Shown here piece by piece: positions 17,425 through 26,245 of a stretch of 40,524 bases of DNA. Below the pieces are notes generated by a model. The model was not told the origin of the DNA and ran no database searches. It worked only from the letters and a program-made list of their open reading frames with translations. A program made the position numbers and the translations under genes. Location of the stretch: the NCBI GenBank assembly GCA_016839745.1, contig JAEOTS010000089.1, forward strand, positions 1 to 40,524, in the 5' to 3' direction. Every line of letters starts with the position of its first letter. Positions within the stretch are counted from its first letter, which is position 1. The stretch comes from Promethearchaeota archaeon. GTDB taxonomy: Archaea > Asgardarchaeota > Lokiarchaeia > Sigyniarchaeales > SOKP01.

Positions 17425-18480
17425 TTAAAGTAATATTTCAGAATCAACATCATTCAGATTTTTACAATTAGTCATTATCATCGCTTTCGCTAGAGTTTTC
17501 TGCAAGTATTCCATCTGAATCCGAACGCCGTCTAATCCTGCCCCAACAGCTGCCCTGACGATATCTCGCCCAATTAACACGGATTCTGCACCAATAGCGA
17601 GCATTTTTAGAACATCGTACCCTGTTCGAATACCTCCATCGACAATAATTCTAATTTTACCCTTCAATTTAGCTACTATTTCGGGAAGTACTTCTGCAGT
17701 TCCAGGAGTATGATCTAAAACCCTTCCCCCGTGATTCGATACAACTATGGCTGCTGCTCCCGCATCTTTTGCCAGAATAGAATCTTCTATACTCATGACT
17801 CCTTTTACAATGAATGGCAATTTTGTCGATGACACTAATTCCCTAAGATCACTACTATTTTTCTTATAAACCGGTTTTTTATGTGTATACATAGCGTAAG
17901 ATCCACATCCATCAATATCTATTCCAACCGCCACGCATCCAGATTCTTCTGCTTTTTTAAAGAATTCTATAACGACATCTTGTTCTCTTGGTTTCACGAT
18001 TTTAACTCCAAATCCGCTAGCTTCAGCAATTGCGTTAATTCCATATGAATTTTCAAGAGAATAAGTATAAGTATCGCCTCGCCAGCCCAATGTTCCAGCT
18101 GCCATACAACCGAGAACTACTGAACGGCAAAACTCTTTTTCTGAAATGACTTTTTCTCCTCCAAAACTATTTACTCCCGAAACACTCGCTCCCATTATCG
18201 GCATTGAAAGTTCTTTACCGAAGAAGTCATACTTAGTGTCTGCTTTAAAATGATCTCCGATGAGTTTCATTTTTAATTTCAACTTCTTCAATGCTAGAAT
18301 ATTGTTGTTAAAAGAAGCCCCGCTTCCAACTCCACCGAATCCAAGTGGTCTTCCGTAACTTTGGCCTTGACAAATTCGCATTGAATCTCCATCACATATT
18401 TTATATACTCCACATACTCCTAAGAGTTTCTTTTTGGCTTCCTCTCGAACTTGAGTTAAACTCATTTCATCTAATGTCAT
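17425..18480 (-). CDS. FMN-dependent alpha-hydroxy-acid dehydrogenase/oxidase family protein
   Basis: A 351-residue TIM-barrel flavoprotein of the lactate oxidase/glycolate oxidase family. The catalytic His lies in AAIVVSNHGGRVLDHTPGT near residue 248, IRIIVDGGIRTGYDVLKML is the FMN-phosphate site, and IGRDIV lies at the barrel end. The N-terminal part contains CGVYKICDGDSMRICQGQSYG with three cysteines, unlike aerobic oxidases. The GFGGVGSGASFNNN segment resembles clostridial members annotated only as alpha-hydroxy-acid oxidizing proteins. It probably oxidises an unknown 2-hydroxyacid using FMN and a non-oxygen acceptor. It is 20 bp downstream of fumarase, with GGTGA before its ATG, so it is likely co-transcribed with it; malate- or lactate-like substrates would suit that neighbour but are speculative. 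Confidence 0.78.
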   Translation of the reverse strand: MTLDEMSLTQVREEAKKKLLGVCGVYKICDGDSMRICQGQSYGRPLGFGGVGSGASFNNNILALKKLKLKMKLIGDHFKADTKYDFFGKELSMPIMGASVSGVNSFGGEKVISEKEFCRSVVLGCMAAGTLGWRGDTYTYSLENSYGINAIAEASGFGVKIVKPREQDVVIEFFKKAEESGCVAVGIDIDGCGSYAMYTHKKPVYKKNSSDLRELVSSTKLPFIVKGVMSIEDSILAKDAGAAAIVVSNHGGRVLDHTPGTAEVLPEIVAKLKGKIRIIVDGGIRTGYDVLKMLAIGAESVLIGRDIVRAAVGAGLDGVRIQMEYLQKTLAKAMIMTNCKNLNDVDSEILL

Positions 18481-18500
18481 AATTTCACCTTTGTTATCTC

Positions 18501-19880
18501 TTAAACCATCTTTTTAGGGTCTAGTAGTTCGTCCAAATGATCGATTTTTAAACCCATTTCTTTAATAACTACTTTACACGATTTACCTTCTTTATACGCC
18601 CGTTGGGCGATCTCAGAGCATTTATCGTAGCCTAATATTGGTGTTAGGTTAGTAACAAGCATTAACATTTGCTCTAAGTTTGAATCTATTTTTTCAGTAT
18701 TCGCTTTTAATTCTACTAAACAGTGGTCTATAAACGAATTAATTCCACCAATTAAAATTTCAATTGACTCAAGAACATTTACTATCATTACCGGTTTGCT
18801 CATATTTAAATCCAAAATGCTTCCATACATTTCACCACTTGTAACGACTGAATCGTTGCCAATTACTTGAAGACACACTTGAATTAACGCTTCAGATTGA
18901 GTAGGATTGATTTTTCCAGGCATAATAGACGATCCGGGTTCGTTTTGCGGTAGAATTAACTCCGAAAGACCAGCTCTAGGACCACTACCCATCCAACGAA
19001 TATCGTTTGCCATTTTTAATAGAGATAAAGCTAAAAGTTTTAAATTACTGCTAGCGAAAGCTATTGTATTGTGGGATGATATTCCCTCTGCCTTTACTGG
19101 GTTAAGTTTAAAGGATAACGAAGTTATTTTCGAAAGATGGGATACAGTGAGTTTGTCAAAATCTTTAGGAGCGTTTAATCCAGTTCCCAAAGCAGTACCA
19201 CCTATAGGAATGTAGAACAACTCATCCAATACCTTATCTAATCGCTCAATATTAGTCTCAATTTGTTGTTTATAGACTTTAAATTCTAACGATAACGGTA
19301 CTGGAACAGCATCTTGCAAGTGTGTTCTTCCTACCTTGACAATATCTTTGAATTCTTCAATTTTAGAAGCAAGTACTTCCTTTAGTCGATTTAATACTGA
19401 TATCAATTTATGGATCATGTGTATGCTAGAAACATGCATCGTACTTGGGATCACATCGTTAGAAGACTGGCTTTTATTTACGTGGTCATTTGGATGGACA
19501 GGATGTTTTTTACCTATAGGAAATCCTAAGATTTGAGCAGCTCTGTTAGCTAATACTTCGTTCATGTTCATGTTTGTTTGGGTTCCGCTTCCAGTTTGAT
19601 AGATATCGATAGGAAATTGATCCAAGTGTTTACTTTCGTTTAAAATCTCGTTAACGGCTTGTAGGATCGCATCTCCATTTTCCTTAGTAATTAATCCCAA
19701 TTCTAAATTCGCCAATAAACACGCTTTTTTAACTTGTGCTAAGGAAGTAATAAATATTGTTGGGAACTTTTTTCCGCTTATTTGGAAGTTTTGCAATGCT
19801 CTTTGAGTATTAATGCCCCAATAAGCATCGCTAGGGACTTCTAATTCGCCCAAAACATCTTTTTCTACGCGATAAGTCAT
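18501..19880 (-). CDS. fumC: Fumarate hydratase, class II
   Basis: Reversible hydration of fumarate to malate by the oxygen-stable, cofactor-free class II enzyme. 459 residues. The signature GSSIMPGKINPTQ near residue 318 is in place (Ile replaces the usual Val), with TGSGTQTNMNMNEVLANRAA near residue 98 and HPNDHVNKSQSSNDVIP near residue 127. The catalytic H of VGRTHLQDAVPVPL is present. Class II fumarase can be confused with aspartase; the SSNDVIPSTMHV and GGTALGTG segments favour fumarase. It is upstream of the hydroxy-acid dehydrogenase (20 bp gap). TTATAAATA, about 35 bp before the ATG on the minus strand, is a candidate TATA box. Confidence 0.92.
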   Translation of the reverse strand: MTYRVEKDVLGELEVPSDAYWGINTQRALQNFQISGKKFPTIFITSLAQVKKACLLANLELGLITKENGDAILQAVNEILNESKHLDQFPIDIYQTGSGTQTNMNMNEVLANRAAQILGFPIGKKHPVHPNDHVNKSQSSNDVIPSTMHVSSIHMIHKLISVLNRLKEVLASKIEEFKDIVKVGRTHLQDAVPVPLSLEFKVYKQQIETNIERLDKVLDELFYIPIGGTALGTGLNAPKDFDKLTVSHLSKITSLSFKLNPVKAEGISSHNTIAFASSNLKLLALSLLKMANDIRWMGSGPRAGLSELILPQNEPGSSIMPGKINPTQSEALIQVCLQVIGNDSVVTSGEMYGSILDLNMSKPVMIVNVLESIEILIGGINSFIDHCLVELKANTEKIDSNLEQMLMLVTNLTPILGYDKCSEIAQRAYKEGKSCKVVIKEMGLKIDHLDELLDPKKMV

Positions 19881-19998
19881 AATTTAAGACAACAATAATT
19901 TGTTTATTTATAAGGATATTAGAAATAGGGTAATAAAAAAAGTTTATACTAATAGACAATAAATTTTTCTTGCGGAAGTTTAAAAAATCTAATTTTGC

Positions 19999-20874
19999 CT
20001 ATGAAGTGAGTGTTTTAGTTATATCTTCAAAATAATTAAAAATTGTAGAATAGTGTCCTTCGTTTGGATAAAATTTACATATACATTTTGGAATTTTTTC
20101 ACACATCCCGCGACCCATGGCAACAGGAACATTCACATCTGCTTCCCCATGCCAGATATACACTCTAAGATTTGGAGATATATCTTCAAGGTTAAAACCC
20201 CAAGATTTCGCATAGATTTTTCCTTCGTGATAAGCTCCTTTACTATCTTGGCGAAATGATTCTGCACTTGCCTTAATAAATAATGAAAATGTGGTTGGAT
20301 CATTCAAAATTACTCTATCAGCCTCTGGCATTTTTTTCAAAGCTTTCTTCATATTCTTTTCTGCTTTTTCAAAATCTAGCGTACCGCGAGCTTGAAACCA
20401 CATCATTAATTTAAACAACAATGGAAATATTCGAATAACAGCAAATAATCTAATGCTTTTTTCTATTTCAAGATCTCTTGGAGCTAAACCACTAATTATA
20501 CCGCAAGAATGTAAACGCTCAGGAATTTTATATGCACACGCCACAGCATAAGGGCCACCTCCAGATATGCCCTCAACTGTAAATTTATCAATGCCAAGAG
20601 CGTCAGCCAGCTCAACTACATCATCTGGCCAGTCTAAAAGCGTGCGATTTTTCTTAAAATCTGAAAGCCCCATTCCCGGCCTATCAATTCCAATAAGTCT
20701 AACATTCAGCTTATCTATATCCTTTTCAGATAATAAAGTTGCCTCTAAACGAGAACTTGGAAATCCGTGAAAGTGAAACAAAGGTTTTGCATCTTTATTC
20801 CCTAAATCTATATAACCAAGCTTCCTACCATCTTTTAACTTTATTGTCTGACTAAGTTTATCAGTATTGGTCAT
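19999..20874 (-). CDS. Alpha/beta hydrolase
   Basis: A 291-residue serine hydrolase fold. The oxyanion-hole motif HFHGFPSSR starts near residue 34, the nucleophile Ser104 lies in GISGGGPYA, the likely acid Asp is in HGEADVNVPV near residue 245, and the catalytic His is in NEGHYSTI near residue 275. A helical cap lies between (LFAVIRIFPLLFKLMMWFQARGTLDFEKA). This subgroup covers lactonases, esterases and C-C hydrolases; substrate cannot be assigned. The ATG has a GGGGGT ribosome-site-like stretch 6 bp upstream. It lies upstream of fumC with a 118 bp gap that contains a TATA-like box, so it may be a separate unit. Confidence 0.8.
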   Translation of the reverse strand: MTNTDKLSQTIKLKDGRKLGYIDLGNKDAKPLFHFHGFPSSRLEATLLSEKDIDKLNVRLIGIDRPGMGLSDFKKNRTLLDWPDDVVELADALGIDKFTVEGISGGGPYAVACAYKIPERLHSCGIISGLAPRDLEIEKSIRLFAVIRIFPLLFKLMMWFQARGTLDFEKAEKNMKKALKKMPEADRVILNDPTTFSLFIKASAESFRQDSKGAYHEGKIYAKSWGFNLEDISPNLRVYIWHGEADVNVPVAMGRGMCEKIPKCICKFYPNEGHYSTIFNYFEDITKTLTS

Positions 20875-21036
20875 ATTTACCCCCTTGTCTTATATAATGA
20901 TATTGAGATGAATAATATAGTTTCAAATTTAAGCCTATTTCATTTTATTTTATAATTTATATACTCAAAATTTATTTTATCTTATTTCTGAATATAACAG
21001 AAGTACTAATTTATATTTTTAGTAAGTGTGATAAAT

Positions 21037-22815
21037 TTGGCAAAATATAGATGTTCTGTGTGTAATTATATTTACAATGAAGAAACTGAAGGAAAAGGAT
21101 TTGATGACCTACCAGATTCTTGGACTTGTCCTGTATGTGGTGCTCCTAAATCTGCTTTTGTTACTGAAGGCGTAAGTAAAGACGATGAACGCATCGAGAC
21201 TAATGTTGCAGAAAAAATAATTGAGCAATTAGTAGCAATTGGAGTTAAACATGTATATGGAATACCGGGAGATTCTAACCTACCTCTTCTTAATGCTATA
21301 AGAAAAAACAATAATATCGATTTTATTTTAACTCGACACGAAGAAACAGCGGCATTCATGGCTTCTGCCCATGGTAAAATTACGGGTAAATTAGGTGTGT
21401 GTATGTCTATTGCTGGTCCGGGGGCAACAAATCTAATTACGGGATTGATGGACGCTGCTACTGATAGAAGTCCTGTACTAGCGCTAGTAGGTCAAATACC
21501 TGAAGTATATCTCGGAAGCGAGGCGTTTCAAGAAATATCCCAAATCGCGTTATTTCGTCCCTTCGCTGAATATGCGGAGACCGTAGCGAGAGCAAATCAA
21601 GCTATTAAGTTAACTATGATGGCGGTCAAATATGCGCTCAAGAAACCAGGGTTATCTGTATTGAGCTGTCCTACAGATGTGTTAGCAGATAAATTGGATG
21701 ATCCTATAATTGAACCAGACAAGAGGATTTTTAGTAGCGAATCGGTTTCAGCTTATCAAGATATTCAAAAAGCTGCGGATTTAATTAATAGGTGTAGTAG
21801 ACCTGTAATTTTCGGAGGATGGGGCTCCCGGTTTTCTGGAGACTTACTTATGGAGTTATCTAGAAAACTTAAAGCTCCAATTGCGACTACTTCTCGTGCT
21901 AAAGGTGTTGTTTATGAAACATATCAATATTGCTTAGGAGTATTAGGTTCTATTGGAACTAAATATGCTGCCAAGGCTATCAGAGACTGTGATTTAATAC
22001 TAATTATTGGTTCTGGTTTTAGACAAGCTAATCTAGTTTCGTCTGGAGTCAAATTTGTGCAGATTGACAAGGATCCTACAAGAATCGGAAAGACTTTTGA
22101 TGTTCATGTTGGATTAGTCGGAGACGGGCATCGAGTTTTAGAAAAATTGCTGCCTTTAATAGAAGAAAAGGAAGGAAATGAAGAATTCTTATCCCAGGTT
22201 TTCGACATGAAACTTCGACATATGGAAGAATTAGAGAAAGAATCGAAAGATTATTCTGTTCCTATAAACCCAGGATTCGTAATACAAGCCTTAAGAAGAA
22301 ACTTAGATACAAATGCGATTATAACCGTAGATGTAGGAGATCATACTTATTGGTTTTACAAGAAATTCCTTTGTGAAGGGCATAAACCTTACTTAAATGC
22401 GAATATGGCGTCTATGGGTTTCGCCCTGCCCGCAGCCTTAGCAGCAAAATTAGACTTTCCCGACAGACAAGTTGTTTGTGTTGCGGGAGATGGAGGTTTT
22501 GGCATGTTAATGGCTGATTTCACTACTGCTGTAAGAGAAAAATTAAATATTGTTGCTATAGTGTTTAACGATGGCGTATTAAAGAACATTAAAAAGGAAT
22601 TAGTACGCGATGGATACCCAATATTTGGCGTTGAGTTTCCCAACCCAAATTTTGCCCAATTTGCTGAATCTTGTGGGGGGTTTGGAGTAAGGGTAGATGC
22701 CCCAGATAAGCTAGATGAAGCGTTGCAAATGGCTCTAAACTCTGGAAAACCTTCTATTGTAGAGATAATTATTGATCCTGATAAAACAGCCGCTTCGACA
22801 AAAAAAGTAGATTAA
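21037..22815 (+). CDS. Rubredoxin fused to a ThDP-dependent enzyme of the pyruvate oxidase/acetolactate synthase family
   Basis: Residues 1-41 form a rubredoxin domain with Cys6, Cys9, Cys31 and Cys34 (Cx2C...CPVCG). The inter-pair loop is about 8 residues shorter than in classical rubredoxin. A short linker leads to a ThDP enzyme: PYR domain with YGIPGDSNLPLL and the catalytic Glu102 in RHEETAAF, a middle FAD/nucleotide-like domain with LILIIGSGF and VQIDKDPTRIG, and a PP domain with the ThDP motif GDGGFGMLMADFTTAVREK...FND. Length after the linker matches pyruvate oxidase; the membrane-binding tail of PoxB is missing. Hypothesis: it oxidises pyruvate or a 2-oxoacid and passes electrons to its own iron. 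Start: TTG at 21037 gives MAKYRC, as in rubredoxins; GTG at 21028 is an alternative. Confidence 0.85.
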   Translation: MAKYRCSVCNYIYNEETEGKGFDDLPDSWTCPVCGAPKSAFVTEGVSKDDERIETNVAEKIIEQLVAIGVKHVYGIPGDSNLPLLNAIRKNNNIDFILTRHEETAAFMASAHGKITGKLGVCMSIAGPGATNLITGLMDAATDRSPVLALVGQIPEVYLGSEAFQEISQIALFRPFAEYAETVARANQAIKLTMMAVKYALKKPGLSVLSCPTDVLADKLDDPIIEPDKRIFSSESVSAYQDIQKAADLINRCSRPVIFGGWGSRFSGDLLMELSRKLKAPIATTSRAKGVVYETYQYCLGVLGSIGTKYAAKAIRDCDLILIIGSGFRQANLVSSGVKFVQIDKDPTRIGKTFDVHVGLVGDGHRVLEKLLPLIEEKEGNEEFLSQVFDMKLRHMEELEKESKDYSVPINPGFVIQALRRNLDTNAIITVDVGDHTYWFYKKFLCEGHKPYLNANMASMGFALPAALAAKLDFPDRQVVCVAGDGGFGMLMADFTTAVREKLNIVAIVFNDGVLKNIKKELVRDGYPIFGVEFPNPNFAQFAESCGGFGVRVDAPDKLDEALQMALNSGKPSIVEIIIDPDKTAASTKKVD

Positions 22816-22851
22816 ATAAAATTTGAAATCTCTTATTATTTTCTATTTTTC

Positions 22852-23607
22852 TTAGATCCAATTATCTCGAATGTCCTTGATTGCTGTACCAGGCATAACA
22901 CCTTTGGGACATATGCGATTACAAACGAAAAACTTCTCACAGGCGGGGACAGCGTCATTTTGTAAAACACGTGATAAGACTCTCTCCTGTTTTTCGTTGT
23001 TAACCCTAGAATCTCGGATAAATCTATCTGATTTTGCTAACTGCGCCGGACCAAGGTACTCAGGGTTTTTTGCGTTAACAGGACACATCCAGCATATTCC
23101 GCATAATATACAATAGACTAGCCTTTCTATTTTCTTCATTTCGTTAGGTGATTGCGTCGATTCTGGGGCAACATCGTTCCAATCTTTTGTAAAATAAGGT
23201 TCAACTTCGCGATAAAATTTCCAGAATGGTTCCATATCTACTACTAAATCCTTTACAACGGTCATATTTGGTAATGGCTCAATTAAAATCTCATTTTCTT
23301 GGTTCCAATCAGAAATATCTCCAAAAACTACTTCTGGAAGATTAATAGGTTTTTTAGCGTTTTTAACTTTAGAGACTTGAGTTCTGCAGGCCAGCATCGG
23401 AACCTTATCAATCGTCATTCCGCAGCTACCACAAATTGCCCCTCGACAAGCATAACGGAATGCGAAGGTAGAATCGTGATAATCTTGAATGTAAAAAAGA
23501 GCATCTAATATGCTCATACCTTTCGATAGGGGTATTTCATATCGTTCGTAAAGAACCTTTTCATTTCCTAAATTTCTATATATTAAAAATTTTTGCTTCT
23601 CACTCAC
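22852..23607 (-). CDS. sdhB: Succinate dehydrogenase/fumarate reductase iron-sulfur subunit
   Basis: A 251-residue electron-transfer subunit of complex II. [2Fe-2S]: YACRGAICGSCG plus a later LAC. [4Fe-4S]: CILCGICWMC, which has CxxCxxCxxCP instead of the usual CxxCxxCxxxCP. [3Fe-4S]: CEKFFVCNRICPKG. It starts at GTG 23607, with GGAG upstream, 17 bp after the flavoprotein gene, so the two are co-transcribed. No membrane anchor gene (SdhC/D or SdhE/F) is present on either side. Direction (succinate oxidation or fumarate reduction) is not readable from sequence. The shortened cluster spacing is unusual, and I checked it in the base sequence. Confidence 0.88.
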   Translation of the reverse strand: MSEKQKFLIYRNLGNEKVLYERYEIPLSKGMSILDALFYIQDYHDSTFAFRYACRGAICGSCGMTIDKVPMLACRTQVSKVKNAKKPINLPEVVFGDISDWNQENEILIEPLPNMTVVKDLVVDMEPFWKFYREVEPYFTKDWNDVAPESTQSPNEMKKIERLVYCILCGICWMCPVNAKNPEYLGPAQLAKSDRFIRDSRVNNEKQERVLSRVLQNDAVPACEKFFVCNRICPKGVMPGTAIKDIRDNWI

Positions 23608-23624
23608 TTTTAATCATGCTCCAC

Positions 23625-25337
23625 TTAATACTTCCTCTCTTTTACTTCAAATATACCTAATATAACCGGTTTAGTTTTCAAATCTAAACCAGCTTTTACG
23701 CGATATATCAATGAATGGCTAAGAAAATTATCGTCATCACGAGAATCGTAGTCCCACCTATAGTGTCCACCTCTACTTTCTTTTCTCCATAGAGCTGCAT
23801 ACGCAGTAGCTTCTGCAATGTCTAACATAGATCTAAGTTCCAAATTTCGAAGTAATCCATAGTTGAATTTACGATCTTCTGTAGAAACTTTGACATTTAA
23901 AAAATCCTTTTGTAAGTTAACAAGAACACCGTAGGCTTTTGAAAGATCGTCATGAGTTCTAAAAACTCCTACATTCCTGTTCATGGTCTCACCCATTATA
24001 TTCTTGATTTCGATTGGTTTTTTACCTGTATTATTATCCCAACCTTTTAGAAGAGACTCTACTTTTTCTAACATATTATCTTCAGCACTTTTTAGATCGT
24101 TTAAAGATGGTTTGTTTGGTAAACCATTTTCTAATAGCTTTCTTCCAAGATAACGACCAAAAACGGCCGTCTCTAACAATGAATTTCCACCTAAACGATT
24201 AGCACCGTGTACAGAAAGACAAGAGCACTCACCTATTGTATATAAACCGGAGAGATCTGTTTCTCCATAAATACCTTTATATTTTGTCCCGATTCCACCC
24301 ATACTATAATGTTGACCTGGCTGGACAGGGATAGGTTCTTCTATTGGATCAACTCCCGCAAAGAAGATTGAAATATCTCTTATTCCCGGCAACCTTTCTT
24401 TAATACGGTCAGCACCCAAATGAGTTAGATCTAAATGAACGTACGCGTTTTCAAACCCTCTTCCCTCAAGAACTTCAATATCGTTAGCTCTTGCAACTAT
24501 ATCTCGTGGGGCAAGTTCCATCGCTTTTGGAGCGGTCTTTTCCATAAATCTTTCTCCCTCCGTGTTAAATAAATATCCACCTTCTCCACGTGCACCTTCA
24601 GTTATCAATATATTTGTGCCATATAGCGTAGTTGGGTGAAACTGTACGAATTCTACGTCTTGCATAGGGACTCCGGCACGAAATGCAGCTCCAACACCAT
24701 CCCCTGTATTAATCAAGGCATTTGTAGAATGTTTAAAAATTCTTCCAAAGCCCCCTGTTGCCAATATAACATAGGAAGCTCGAAAAATTACGAGTTCACC
24801 TTTCGCTACATCTAATGTAATCACTCCCGCGATTTTTTCGTTGATGACTATTAAATCTATTAAAAAGTATTCGTTAAAAAACTCTACTCCGTTTTTGACG
24901 CTTTGTTCGTTTAATGTGTGAAGTAACGCGTGTCCAGTGCGGTCTCCTGCGTAACAAGTTCGAGGGAAACCTGCTCCACCAAAAGGTCGTTGTGCAATAA
25001 GGCCCGAATCCAATCTAGAAAATGGTGCTCCCATGCTCTCAAATTCTACAACAATTTTGGGCGCTTCTTTACACATGAACATCACTACATCTTGGTCTGC
25101 GAGATAATCTGAGCCTTTTACTGTGTCAAAAGCGTGTCCTTCTGGCGTGTCTTTTTTGCTTTCTTCTAAATTACCCAATGCAGCATTAATTCCTCCTTGT
25201 GCCGCTCCTGAATGACTTCGGACAGGATAAACTTTGCTTATAACCGCGGTGTTCCATTTATCCGATAACTCTAGCCCCGCTCTAAGGCCACTTAAACCTG
25301 CACCTACTACAACCACATCAAATTCTTCGATTCTCAT
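23625..25337 (-). CDS. sdhA: Succinate dehydrogenase/fumarate reductase flavoprotein subunit
   Basis: 570 residues, the normal length. The FAD-binding motif is [17 protein letters not shown] near residue 8. His42 in [11 protein letters not shown] is the residue that forms the covalent FAD bond in the family. The substrate region includes [22 protein letters not shown] with the catalytic Arg, and a C-terminal [15 protein letters not shown] stretch matches SdhA/FrdA. The partner SdhB follows directly. The enzyme joins succinate/fumarate to an electron carrier; without an anchor here it may be soluble or use an anchor encoded elsewhere. In a reductive TCA context it would act as a fumarate reductase. 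AT-rich sequence with a TATA-like TCTATATAAG lies just upstream of the ATG. Confidence 0.92.
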   Translation of the reverse strand: MRIEEFDVVVVGAGLSGLRAGLELSDKWNTAVISKVYPVRSHSGAAQGGINAALGNLEESKKDTPEGHAFDTVKGSDYLADQDVVMFMCKEAPKIVVEFESMGAPFSRLDSGLIAQRPFGGAGFPRTCYAGDRTGHALLHTLNEQSVKNGVEFFNEYFLIDLIVINEKIAGVITLDVAKGELVIFRASYVILATGGFGRIFKHSTNALINTGDGVGAAFRAGVPMQDVEFVQFHPTTLYGTNILITEGARGEGGYLFNTEGERFMEKTAPKAMELAPRDIVARANDIEVLEGRGFENAYVHLDLTHLGADRIKERLPGIRDISIFFAGVDPIEEPIPVQPGQHYSMGGIGTKYKGIYGETDLSGLYTIGECSCLSVHGANRLGGNSLLETAVFGRYLGRKLLENGLPNKPSLNDLKSAEDNMLEKVESLLKGWDNNTGKKPIEIKNIMGETMNRNVGVFRTHDDLSKAYGVLVNLQKDFLNVKVSTEDRKFNYGLLRNLELRSMLDIAEATAYAALWRKESRGGHYRWDYDSRDDDNFLSHSLIYRVKAGLDLKTKPVILGIFEVKERKY

Positions 25338-25421
25338 TAAAATTTAATATTCTTATATAGATTAAAAAGATTTTACTAATAATCTATAAAAAATGTGTAA
25401 AGAAAACAAGCTTTATTTGGA

Positions 25422-26120
25422 TTAGTAATCAAAAATAAGTGATCTACCTTTTTTACCAGCAATTTTGATTAATCCCATCTTTCTTAAACAATAACTCATT
25501 TTTCGAGCTAAATTTAGTGGTTTTTTAAGTGAATATGCTAAATCCATATTAGTAAATGGAGTTTTTAAACTTGTAGGCTTAAGCATTAGAAAATCCATGG
25601 GCGTGTAAAAAGCCCTTTTTTCCACTACTTTCACTAATTTCCGGTCGTAAATACTCCAACCATTTCTCCTCCAACTTCCATTCCCGTCATTCTTACGATA
25701 TTCTTCTATCTGAACTAGTGGTAATTCAATAGTGAAATTTGGATTTGAAATTAATTCAGGAATTCTGATCAATTCTTCGAATATATCTACATATGAGTTA
25801 TGCTTTGGAGACAAACGCTTGCTAATAACTCTATTTGATTGAGATTCTACACTAATAATCCATTTGTCTTTTACAATTGGATGTATTAAAAGAATTTTAT
25901 GATTAGCTATTAGCTTTTCCAGTTTTTTTTTAATTGTAGAAAAATTTTTGGTTTGTATCTCAATTAGAAGATCATCTCGTACTATGTCAATTATGAAATT
26001 ATCAACTGGTGCTTCAAGCTGGTCTTCTGATTCCTTATACCATAATTTTAAGTCAGCATGAAGAGAACTCTCACGTAAAGTTCCTATACTTGATGAAAAG
26101 TAAATGATTTGTTCGACCAT
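25422..26120 (-). CDS. Putative PD-(D/E)XK-like protein with C-terminal winged-helix-like domain
   Basis: A 232-residue soluble protein of no characterised family that I can name with certainty; it resembles the recently defined DUF8091 group. Residues 17-58 look like a nuclease fold: ESSLHADLKLWYKE, then Asp45 and Glu54-x-Gln56 in IIDIVRDDLLIEIQT, followed by a helix (FSTIKKKLEKLI) and a strand HKILLIHPIV. This is a D...ExQ variant of the PD-(D/E)XK motif. The C-terminus (DLAYSLKKPLNLARKMSYCL, then RKMGLIKIAGKKGRSLIFDY) has the look of a DNA-binding winged helix. It stands alone 84 bp upstream of sdhA on the same strand. A DNA-related or regulatory role is inference. Confidence 0.6.
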   Translation of the reverse strand: MVEQIIYFSSSIGTLRESSLHADLKLWYKESEDQLEAPVDNFIIDIVRDDLLIEIQTKNFSTIKKKLEKLIANHKILLIHPIVKDKWIISVESQSNRVISKRLSPKHNSYVDIFEELIRIPELISNPNFTIELPLVQIEEYRKNDGNGSWRRNGWSIYDRKLVKVVEKRAFYTPMDFLMLKPTSLKTPFTNMDLAYSLKKPLNLARKMSYCLRKMGLIKIAGKKGRSLIFDY

Positions 26121-26245
26121 GTGTTATATTTATTCACTTTTTTAATTAAAAGGCATGTAATATGTTAATATTTATACTAGAAATGTCAACTGATAACATA
26201 TAATTATGATAGACTATTTTAGAAAAATAATATTGGTGTTCTTTT

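Noticed and set aside
21037..22815. Rubredoxin and ThDP parts as two adjacent genes
   Set aside because: They are in one continuous frame with a short linker and no stop or internal ribosome site at the junction.
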